From: Acetobacteraceae bacterium
GTDB lineage: Bacteria; Pseudomonadota; Alphaproteobacteria; Acetobacterales; Acetobacteraceae
Direction: 5' to 3'
Assembly (NCBI GenBank): GCA_947475475.1
Contig: CANJOG010000181.1
Span: 1 to 5,144 of the forward strand
DNA length: 5,144 nucleotides
The position numbers and the translations under genes are program-made. Of the stretch, positions 1 through 5,144 are shown in pieces (the first letter of the stretch is position 1; the number at the start of each line of letters is the position of its first letter). The notes beneath the pieces were generated by a model, which was not told the DNA's origin, did no database searches, and was given only the letters and a program-made list of their open reading frames with translations.

Positions 1-804
1 CCGCCCCATCGCCTCGCACAGCCGGCGAAACACGGAATCCTGGTTGGCGCCAATGATAATCGAAATCCCGTCCTTCGCCGGATAGACATTCGACGGCGCG
101 ATCTTCGGCAAAATGGCGCCGGTGCGCTCGCGGATGAATCCGGCCACGTCAAACTCGGTCACCATGCTTTCCATCATCGCCAGCACAGCCTCATAGATCG
201 CGGTATCGACGATCTGCCCCTTGCCGGTGCGCTCTCTGGCATGCAGCGCCATCATCGCGCCCAGGCAGCCATAGGTCGCCGCGGCCGTGTCCCCTATCGA
301 AATCCCCATCCGGCTCGGCGGCGTCGCCGGGTCGCCGACCACATAGCGCAACCCGCCAACCGCCTCACCGATCGAACCAAATCCTGCTCGTTTCGCTTTC
401 GGCCCGGTCTGCCCATAGCCGGACACCCGCACCATGATCAGACGCGGATTGAGGGCCGAGAGCGCATCATATCCCAAGCCCCACCGCTCCAGCGCACCCG
501 GCCGGAAATTCTCGACCAGAATATCCGCCTTGGCGATGATCTGCCGGGCGATTTCCTGGCCTTCCGGCTTACGCAGATCGAGCGTGACAGACTTCTTCCC
601 GCGGCCGATCACTGGAAACCACAACGCCTTGCCGCCCGTCTTGGCGGCCCCCCAGGCGCGCATCGGATCGCCCTCACCAGGAGGCTCGATCTTGATAACC
701 TCCGCACCAAAATCCGCCATCAACTGGCCACAGAACGGGCCGGCGATGAGCTGCCCCATCTCGACAACGCGAATATCCGACAGCGGTCCGAATGCCTCAG
801 TCAA
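1..804 (-). CDS. Class III CoA-transferase, CaiB/BaiF family (partial, C-terminus beyond window)
   Basis: Predicted cytosolic enzyme that transfers CoA from an acyl-CoA donor to a carboxylic acid through a covalent aspartyl-CoA intermediate. The 268 visible residues match the N-terminal part of the family (about 380-420 residues in full): an opening Rossmann segment 'DIRVVEMGQLIAGPFCGQ' (10-27), 'ADFGAEVIKIEPPGEGDPMR' (30-49), 'KKSVTLDLRKPEG' (70-82), 'ADILVENFRPGALERWGL' (93-110), and 'SGYGQTGP' (128-135). The likely catalytic Asp is D172 in 'GISIGDTAAATYG' (167-179), aligned with Asp169 of formyl-CoA transferase. The start is uncertain. A GGAGG box at 813-817 sits 8 bases before TTG at 804 (chosen) and only 2 bases before GTG at 810. 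A further in-frame GTG at 831 has no clear ribosome binding site. No frameshift is seen in the visible part. The gene follows YrdC-A on the same strand after a gap of about 127 bp that holds its own candidate promoter, so it may be transcribed separately. Donor and acceptor cannot be told from the sequence. The family call is firm. Confidence 0.93.
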   Translation of the reverse strand, partial: MTEAFGPLSDIRVVEMGQLIAGPFCGQLMADFGAEVIKIEPPGEGDPMRAWGAAKTGGKALWFPVIGRGKKSVTLDLRKPEGQEIARQIIAKADILVENFRPGALERWGLGYDALSALNPRLIMVRVSGYGQTGPKAKRAGFGSIGEAVGGLRYVVGDPATPPSRMGISIGDTAAATYGCLGAMMALHARERTGKGQIVDTAIYEAVLAMMESMVTEFDVAGFIRERTGAILPKIAPSNVYPAKDGISIIIGANQDSVFRRLCEAMGR

Positions 805-812
805 ATCCACAT

Positions 813-817
813 CCTCC
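813..817 (-). promoter_or_regulatory. Shine-Dalgarno box that decides the CoA-transferase start
   Basis: Read on the minus strand this is GGAGG, followed by ATGTGGAT and then TTG at 804. The 8-base spacing is close to ideal for TTG, whereas the GTG at 810 would be only 2 bases away. The overlapping ATG at 812 is in another frame and stops after three codons. The box therefore favours a non-ATG (TTG) start. Confidence 0.55.
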
Positions 818-853
818 GGCAAGTCGCCCACCAGGGCACCAACGATCTGGCCT

Positions 854-881
854 ATTCTATCGCGTGGCGAAGCAGTGGCAA
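854..881 (-). promoter_or_regulatory. Candidate sigma70-type promoter for the CoA-transferase gene
   Basis: On the minus strand a -35 box TTGCCA (876-881; 5 of 6 matches to TTGACA) is followed by 16 bases and a -10 box TAGAAT (854-859; 5 of 6 matches to TATAAT). It lies in the 127 bp between the YrdC-A stop and the CoA-transferase start. Transcription would begin near 847, leaving a leader of about 40 bases before TTG 804. The boxes were found by eye, so the sigma factor and activity are unproven. Some alphaproteobacterial promoters tolerate weaker boxes, and chance matches are possible. Confidence 0.5.
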
Positions 882-931
882 AGCAAGCAGGTGCACCCCG
901 CCACCCCCGTCATCAGGGACCGCCGCCCAGC

Positions 932-1654
932 CTAACCGGGCAACCGCAAAGCGACCCCAAAGCGCCGCTGCATCGCCCCACGAATCCGCTCGAACTGATG
1001 GCCCATGCGCACCACGGAGAAATCGCCAAAATCGATGATCGTGCTGGACAGCCCATCGGGATGTGCCCAGCGCGACACGCCGTAATCCAGTTCCAGCGAT
1101 GCCACCGCCCGCACTTCCGGCTCGACCTCGGCCAGCGTATATTTGCTGCCCTGCAGGGACCGGTTGGCAGACGAGCCAAAGACCGCGATCCCACGTTCAA
1201 GGCTACGCGCCGCCATGGCCGCAACAAATGGACCGCCACTCATCACCATATCCATGGTGCCATTCTTCGAGCCATTCGCAATCACAAACGGATCGACCTT
1301 GGCGAGGAAAGGTACATCTTGCCGAAACGGCGCCACGATGGAAAACGGCAACTCCTCCTCAAAGGCGAGCACTTCCGACATGCGGTAGCGCTCCTCCGGC
1401 AGGTCATGCACGATCCGCGACATTTGCGGACTGCCAAACAATCCACAAGGCTTATCGAAACTGCGCGCCTTGGCGGCAAAGATCGAGGCCACGGCATCGG
1501 CGCGATGACCGACAATCGCATAGGTCAGGCAGGTGGGGATAATCGCCACATTACCCGCATCAAGAGTGTCGAGCAGAGCGTCGATATCCGCCGCCAATAT
1601 CTCTGGCGAAACAGGCGCATCAGTGCGCGCCGCGCGTGGTTGTCCGGGCTTCAT
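932..1654 (-). CDS. Sua5/YciO/YrdC-domain protein, copy A (diverged, non-housekeeping)
   Basis: A 240-residue protein consisting of one YrdC-fold domain (about residues 23-220) without the extra C-terminal domain of Sua5. The family binds ATP and makes carbamoyl- or threonylcarbamoyl-adenylate. Visible signatures: 'GNVAIIPTCLTYAI' (34-47), in place of the usual PTDTxYGL; KxR as K62-A63-R64 in 'AAKARSFDKP'; SxN as S162-A163-N164 in 'AVFGSSANRSLQG'; and 'GLSSTIIDFGDFSVVRMG' (201-218), which matches the family's STxxD...R.G nucleotide-side segment. The ATG at 1654 is chosen because AGGAAAGG (1661-1668) ends 6 bases upstream; an in-frame GTG at 1720 would add 22 residues but has poor support. The stop is TAG. 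It is divergently placed to a paralogue at 1787 and lies upstream of a CaiB-type gene on the same strand. The altered PTDT segment and the catabolic setting argue against a housekeeping t6A enzyme, although automatic annotation may call it threonylcarbamoyl-AMP synthase. Its actual substrate is unknown. Confidence 0.88.
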   Translation of the reverse strand: MKPGQPRAARTDAPVSPEILAADIDALLDTLDAGNVAIIPTCLTYAIVGHRADAVASIFAAKARSFDKPCGLFGSPQMSRIVHDLPEERYRMSEVLAFEEELPFSIVAPFRQDVPFLAKVDPFVIANGSKNGTMDMVMSGGPFVAAMAARSLERGIAVFGSSANRSLQGSKYTLAEVEPEVRAVASLELDYGVSRWAHPDGLSSTIIDFGDFSVVRMGHQFERIRGAMQRRFGVALRLPG

Positions 1655-1786
1655 CGACTGCCTTTCCTGAGACGTATCATCCTGCCTGCCAATCCTCATC
1701 GAGCCACTCGGCAACGCCACAATCCCACTGGCGAAGCCAAGCGCCGGTTGCTATCGAATGATCGAACCAGCTGACTGGAACCTGCC
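1655..1786. promoter_or_regulatory. Divergent intergenic region between the two YrdC-like genes
   Basis: These 132 bp separate two divergent genes and must hold the start signals for at least YrdC-B, and probably YrdC-A. I see no convincing paired -35/-10 boxes on either strand. A TATCAT at 1675-1680 (plus) resembles a -10 box but has no good -35 partner. The YrdC-A ribosome binding site is at 1661-1668. Upstream of YrdC-B there are only weak purines (TGGAA, 1776-1780). An eight-base-period direct repeat and a small CCAG/CTGG inverted repeat (1767-1778) lie at the YrdC-B end. Confidence 0.5.
1753..1768. repeat. Short tandem direct repeat ATCGAA, 8-bp period
   Basis: ATCGAATG is followed at once by ATCGAACC, so six bases repeat with a period of eight. 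It lies about 20-34 bases upstream of the YrdC-B start, where an operator could sit. It is too short to exclude chance. Confidence 0.3.
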
Positions 1787-2476
1787 ATGACCGTGCTCAA
1801 CGTCAAGGGCGACGCTGCCCGCGCTTTCGCCATCATGCGCGCGGGTGGCATCGCCATCCTGCCCAACGATGTCGGCTATTCCCTGATTGCCGGCGAAGCG
1901 CAAGCCCTGCGCAAAATCTTCGACACCAAGCGCCGCGCGCCCACCAAGCTCAACGCCATGCTCGGCAATGCCGACCATCATCGCGAAATCCATAACACCG
2001 GCACGCGGGCCAAGGAAATCGTCGAGGCCATCACGGTAGATTATGATCTGCCGCTCGGCATCATCGCCCCCTGCCGGCGCGACCATCCGATGCTCTCCCG
2101 CCTCGATCCCGACACCTATCAACGCTCCACCGCCGGCGACACGCTGCTCATGCTGGTCAATGCCGGCCGCTTCCATGCCGAAATCACACGCCTGTCTTTC
2201 GAGACCGGCTATCTCCTGTTCGGCTCCTCGGCCAACCTCTCGCTCACCGGCACCAAATTCCACGCGCGCGACATAGAGCCGGAAATCCGCGCCATCGCCG
2301 ATATCGTCGTCGACTACGGGCTGATGAAATACCACCCCTGGGCGGCCTCCTCGACACTGCTCGACGTGGAGAACCTCACCGTGCACCGCGTTGGCGTCGC
2401 CTATGAGAATATCCACGACATTCTCGCGCGCCACTTCAAGATCGAGTTGCCGGAACCGCCTGCCAGAAAACCCTGA
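1787..2476 (+). CDS. Sua5/YciO/YrdC-domain protein, copy B (paralogue of copy A)
   Basis: A 229-residue single YrdC-fold domain protein. Family signatures: 'GGIAILPNDVGYSLIAG' (20-36), standing in for PTDTxYGL; KxR as K48-R49-R50 in 'FDTKRRAPTKLNAMLG'; 'LPLGIIAPCRRDHPML' (88-103), in the central substrate-side strand; SxN as S148-A149-N150 in 'LLFGSSANLSLTG'; and 'ASSTLLDVENLTVHRVG' (187-203) for the STxxD...R.G segment. It aligns over nearly its whole length with copy A. In the last part (145-203 here against 159-218 there) I count about 28 identities in 60 positions. The two are therefore clear but old paralogues. The ATG at 1787 has only a weak upstream purine stretch (TGGAA, spacing about 6), so translation may be modest. 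The gene is transcribed alone, away from copy A, and ends 14 bp short of the convergent hydantoinase B stop. The substrate is unknown. A heteromeric partnership with copy A is possible but only inferred. Confidence 0.88.
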   Translation: MTVLNVKGDAARAFAIMRAGGIAILPNDVGYSLIAGEAQALRKIFDTKRRAPTKLNAMLGNADHHREIHNTGTRAKEIVEAITVDYDLPLGIIAPCRRDHPMLSRLDPDTYQRSTAGDTLLMLVNAGRFHAEITRLSFETGYLLFGSSANLSLTGTKFHARDIEPEIRAIADIVVDYGLMKYHPWAASSTLLDVENLTVHRVGVAYENIHDILARHFKIELPEPPARKP

Positions 2477-2478
2477 CG

Positions 2479-2496
2479 GGCTGAGGCCTCTCAGCC
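2479..2496. terminator. Hairpin at the convergent gene ends, possible bidirectional terminator
   Basis: GGCTGAG (2479-2485) pairs perfectly with CTCAGCC (2490-2496) around a four-base loop. The hairpin begins 2 bases after the YrdC-B stop and contains the hydantoinase B stop codon (2491-2493, TGA on the minus strand). There is no T-run on either side, so it is not a textbook intrinsic terminator. It may still mark or protect 3' ends, or pause RNA polymerase between the convergent transcripts. Confidence 0.4.
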
Positions 2497-4503
2497 GCCG
2501 CGTAGCCGCGCCGTCGCCGCCTCATCGACCCGCCGTGCCGCCGCATCAATCGCGACGCCATAAACATCGCGCGCCTGATCAAGCGTGATCAATTCGTCCA
2601 GCCAATCCTCCAACACGAGCGCCGGAATTCGCTTGGTTGGCGGGCCATATCCGCCCCCCGAAGGTCCAGTGAATTCCACCACATCACCAGCCTTCATGCG
2701 CCGGCCAGTGACTTTTGACGGCAGCGCAACTGCCTCCGGCGTCCCAGGATTACTCGTCAGCCGCCCCGGCAAGCCATCCGCACCGCCAAATATTCCATCG
2801 GGCGCCTGGATATGTCGATCCCCTGATGCCCCCATGAATCCATCGACCAGAAAGCGGTTGGCACGCACCACGCCAATGCCGCCCCGCCAGGTTCCCGCCG
2901 CCGGCGCATCGGGCCGCAATTCGTAGCGTTCATTGCGCAGCGGATAATGCATCTCGATCTCCTCGATCGGCACATTCCGTGTATTCGCCAACAGGTTATC
3001 CACGCTATCCAAACCATCCTTGGTGGCGCGCGCACCGTAGCTGCCCTCGTTGATCTCCGCGCACATCCAGTATTGCCCGGCCACCTCGTCAAACCCGGCA
3101 TAGGAAATCGCCATCACTGCGGCCGAATTTCCGGCCGTCGTCCGCTCCGGCATCACCGGCGCCAGTGCCCGGATAAAGCAATCAATCACGCGCTGAAGCT
3201 GTGCGAAACGGCTGTTGCAAGCACGCGGGAAATTAGGATTGAAGATGCTGCCCTTTGGCGCGGTCACATGCACCGGCCGGAACATGCCGTCATTCTGCGG
3301 CACGAATTCTTCCAGCAGCGCCTCATCCAGCAGCAATGTGCGCACGGCATAGTAACAGGCCACCAGAAGCCCGCCCTCGAAGGGCACATTAAACGCCGTG
3401 GGCGTCTCATCCGCCGATCCAGTCAGATCGATTTCCAGATCGCTGCCGCGCACACGCACGGTCACGGCGACCTTGAGTGGCTTGCCGAAATTCTTGCCGT
3501 CATCATCAAGCCAGCCTTCGGCGTAATACTCCCCGTCGGGAATCTTCTCGATCTCCGCGCGCAGACGACGCTCGGCATAATCCATCCAGTAGCGCGCGGT
3601 CCCCATCACCGTTTCCAGGCTGTAGCGCCCAACCAATGCGAGAAACGCCGTCCGCCCCTGATTGACCGCGGCAATCATTGCCTCGATATCGGAGCAGTTC
3701 ATCTCGGGCGTGCGGATATTGTCCTTGTAGAATTGCCAGATTTGCTCGTTCCTCACGCCGCGCTCATAGAGCTTGATCGCATTGAACAGCTTACCTTCGG
3801 CAAAAATATCGATCACGTCGACATTGAAGCCAGGTGCCGCACCGCCAACATCCAGCAAATGCGCCGTGGCCGCGGAGAATCCCACCAGCACGCCGCGATG
3901 GAAAATCGGCACCGCCACACACATATCCGGCGTATGCGAGGCACCGGCATAGGAGTGATTGTGTAGAATCACATCGCCTTCATGAATGTCGCCAGCCAGA
4001 CGCTGCATGAAGCCACGAATATAGAAGGGCAGCGAGCCAATATGCATCGGCGAATTCTGGCTCTCGCACAACTCCCGCCCGTTCACATCGAAAATACCGC
4101 AGCCCAGATCCTCGGATTCACGCACGATCGAAGAATAAGACATACGATAGAGAACATGCGCCATCTGCACAGCAATGGCGTTGAACGCCCCGCCGAGCAC
4201 CCGCAGCGTCACTGGATCGATCCCGTCAGACGCAAACTCCTCCACGCCCAGCGCCGCCGGCTGCGGATCCAGCACCTGCGCGGCACAGGCCCGAAAGGCA
4301 TCGCTCGCTTGGGCAATCAGATCGCCCCCGCGCGCCGTCGCCGTGTAACGCTTGCCACCAGCGCGCAACTCTCCGTCCACGACACCGGCGCGCAAATCGC
4401 GCACCGCAATCCCGAACTCCCAGCCCCCCTCACCAAAGGCGGCGTCCAGCGCAGCCCCTTTCGCGGTATCCAGGATACTCACATCAATCGCGGCGCTATC
4501 CAT
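2491..4503 (-). CDS. hyuB: Hydantoinase B/oxoprolinase family subunit (HyuB type) with N-terminal extension
   Basis: A 670-residue protein. With HyuA, this family forms ATP-dependent enzymes that open cyclic amides (5-oxoprolinase, N-methylhydantoinase, caprolactamase) or carboxylate ketones (acetone and acetophenone carboxylases). The family core starts near residue 95 ('GIDPVTLRVLGGAFNAIAVQ'). It continues with 'HNHSYAGASHTPDM' (181-194, the usual NDPYxGGTHxPD region), 'ATAHLLDVGGAAPG' (212-225), 'NFPRACNSRFAQLQRVID' (424-441), 'GSYGARATKDGLDSVDN' (487-503), 'YPLRNERYELRPDAPAAG' (520-537) followed by WRGGIGVVR, and a C-terminal 'GPSGGGYGPPTKR' (613-625). Residues 1-94 are extra compared with typical family members, which begin almost directly at DPVTLEV. 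The ATG at 4503 is chosen because AAAGG at 4511-4515 lies 7 bases upstream. No in-frame ATG occurs again until residue 114, inside the core. The start lies 11 bp after the HyuA stop, so the two are co-transcribed and probably translationally linked. The substrate cannot be assigned; the symbol denotes the family only. Confidence 0.93.
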   Translation of the reverse strand: MDSAAIDVSILDTAKGAALDAAFGEGGWEFGIAVRDLRAGVVDGELRAGGKRYTATARGGDLIAQASDAFRACAAQVLDPQPAALGVEEFASDGIDPVTLRVLGGAFNAIAVQMAHVLYRMSYSSIVRESEDLGCGIFDVNGRELCESQNSPMHIGSLPFYIRGFMQRLAGDIHEGDVILHNHSYAGASHTPDMCVAVPIFHRGVLVGFSAATAHLLDVGGAAPGFNVDVIDIFAEGKLFNAIKLYERGVRNEQIWQFYKDNIRTPEMNCSDIEAMIAAVNQGRTAFLALVGRYSLETVMGTARYWMDYAERRLRAEIEKIPDGEYYAEGWLDDDGKNFGKPLKVAVTVRVRGSDLEIDLTGSADETPTAFNVPFEGGLLVACYYAVRTLLLDEALLEEFVPQNDGMFRPVHVTAPKGSIFNPNFPRACNSRFAQLQRVIDCFIRALAPVMPERTTAGNSAAVMAISYAGFDEVAGQYWMCAEINEGSYGARATKDGLDSVDNLLANTRNVPIEEIEMHYPLRNERYELRPDAPAAGTWRGGIGVVRANRFLVDGFMGASGDRHIQAPDGIFGGADGLPGRLTSNPGTPEAVALPSKVTGRRMKAGDVVEFTGPSGGGYGPPTKRIPALVLEDWLDELITLDQARDVYGVAIDAAARRVDEAATARLRGG

Positions 4504-4514
4504 GGCGGAACCTT

Positions 4515-5144
4515 TCAGGCTCGGGGCACTGGAATGATCAGGCTGCCACCGCGATGCACTGTGGCGGTCCAACCAGGCGGCAAAGGCGTCGTCGAATCGG
4601 TCTGCTCGATGATCGCGGGGCCGATAATCCTGTTACCGGCACGCAATTCAGCACGCTCATAACAGGCGGCATCATAAGCCTTCCAGCCTTTGCCGTCCTC
4701 AAAAATGACCTGCCGGCGCCCCTTGAACGCAGCGGCAGATGGCTCAGGCCCACCCTCATCCAGATCAGCCGGCCGCAACTCGCCCAATGCACCCACGCCG
4801 ATGACGCGAATATTGACGATCTCCACATCCTTCTCGGAGAAATGACGGCCGAATTCACTTTCATGTGCGGCGTGGAACGCCGCGGCAACCCGCTTGCCAA
4901 AATCCTCGCCAATTCCGCCGGAAAACACCGGCGTACGGATTTCATACCCCTGCCCGACATACCGGCAATCCGCAGCGCGCCGTAGCACCACCGCCTCGTC
5001 CGGCACATGATCCGCCAACAATTGATCCCGCGCCCGCGCCTCAAGTTCGGCAAAATGCACCGCCAGCCGCACAGGATCGAGCCGCGAGCAGCGCACGAGT
5101 TCGGTTCGGCTGAAATCGTAGGAAATATCCGAAGCGAGCAAGCC
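4515..5144 (-). CDS. hyuA: Hydantoinase A/oxoprolinase family subunit (HyuA type), C-terminal fragment at window edge
   Basis: The visible 209 residues are the C-terminal part of a protein that is usually about 650-720 residues long; the ATPase (actin-like) domain and start lie beyond the right edge. The fragment enters with 'GLLASDISYDFSRTELV', the conserved junction after the ATPase core. Next come 'LRRAADCRYVGQGYEIRTPV' (family pattern R..D.RY.GQ..E), 'FHAAHESEFGRHF', and 'VEIVNIRVIGVG'. The end carries 'RIIGPAIIEQTDSTTPLPPG', typical of the HyuA C-terminal domain (GPAIIEQ.DSTT..PPGW). The stop is TGA at 4515-4517, and its TGA flows into the AAAGG used by hyuB (TGAAAGG). No break is seen in the visible part. 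It is the upstream partner of HyuB in one operon, and the two should assemble into one complex. As for HyuB, the cyclic amide or ketone substrate is not readable from this fragment. Confidence 0.93.
   Translation of the reverse strand, partial: GLLASDISYDFSRTELVRCSRLDPVRLAVHFAELEARARDQLLADHVPDEAVVLRRAADCRYVGQGYEIRTPVFSGGIGEDFGKRVAAAFHAAHESEFGRHFSEKDVEIVNIRVIGVGALGELRPADLDEGGPEPSAAAFKGRRQVIFEDGKGWKAYDAACYERAELRAGNRIIGPAIIEQTDSTTPLPPGWTATVHRGGSLIIPVPRA

Noticed and set aside
1655..1720. Longer YrdC-A starting at the in-frame GTG at 1720
   Set aside because: The extra 22 residues are low in family similarity, and the ATG at 1654 has a strong AGGAAAGG box 6 bases upstream.
434..1774. Long plus-strand open frame of 446 codons spanning the CoA-transferase and YrdC-A region
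   Set aside because: It covers two well-supported minus-strand genes, its protein is rich in Arg, His and Pro with no family motifs, and it crosses the intergenic gaps. It is an antisense shadow caused by high GC.
932..2476. Housekeeping threonylcarbamoyl-AMP synthase (tsaC/sua5) for t6A tRNA modification
   Set aside because: There are two divergent copies, the PTDTxYGL segment is altered in both, there is no Sua5 C-terminal domain, and the neighbours are catabolic genes. A specialised role is more likely, though a t6A role is not excluded without the rest of the genome.
2947..4662. Two plus-strand open frames (339 and 226 codons) antisense to hyuB and hyuA
   Set aside because: They have His/Arg-rich translations without recognisable domains and lie opposite clear, continuous HyuB and HyuA reading frames. 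The lack of stops follows from codon use on the true strand.
2491..5144. Acetone carboxylase (acxAB) assignment for the HyuAB pair
   Set aside because: The motifs fit the wider hydantoinase/oxoprolinase/carboxylase superfamily. No small gamma-like subunit is visible downstream of hyuB, where YrdC-B converges instead, so a specific carboxylase name is not justified.

Overview
The window carries five protein genes and no RNA genes, mobile elements or CRISPR arrays that I can see. The DNA is GC-rich with strong G/C preference at third codon positions. Protein style and codon use suggest a proteobacterium, probably an alphaproteobacterium of the Rhizobiales type; this is an impression from composition, not a phylogenetic result. 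The content looks like an accessory catabolic locus.

Layout: (1) 1-804, minus: the first two thirds of a class III (CaiB/BaiF, formyl-CoA transferase type) CoA-transferase, cut by the left edge. A good sigma70-like promoter (854-881) lies before it. (2) 932-1654, minus: a 240-residue Sua5/YciO/YrdC-domain protein ('YrdC-A'). (3) 1655-1786: a divergent intergenic region with a short direct repeat. (4) 1787-2476, plus: a second, paralogous 229-residue Sua5/YciO/YrdC-domain protein ('YrdC-B'). (5) 2479-2496: a perfect hairpin at the convergent gene ends. (6) 2491-4503, minus: a HyuB-type hydantoinase B/oxoprolinase subunit with an unusual N-terminal extension of about 93 residues. (7) 4515-5144, minus: the C-terminal part of the partner HyuA-type subunit, running off the right edge. 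HyuA and HyuB form a tight operon (11 bp gap) whose promoter is outside the window.

How they may work together: HyuA/HyuB-type proteins form ATP-dependent enzymes that open cyclic amides (5-oxoproline, hydantoins, caprolactam) or carboxylate ketones (acetone/acetophenone carboxylase relatives). CaiB-type enzymes move CoA onto a carboxylic acid, which would let the acid product enter beta-oxidation-like steps. The unexpected part is the back-to-back pair of diverged YrdC-fold proteins between them. This family makes carbamoyl- or threonylcarbamoyl-adenylates from ATP plus carbamoyl phosphate or bicarbonate/threonine. Both copies keep the KxR...SxN and SSTxxD signatures but have changed the usual PTDTxYGL segment, which argues against routine t6A tRNA modification. 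A role in a carboxyl/carbamoyl-transfer step of the same pathway is an inference and the main point of interest here.
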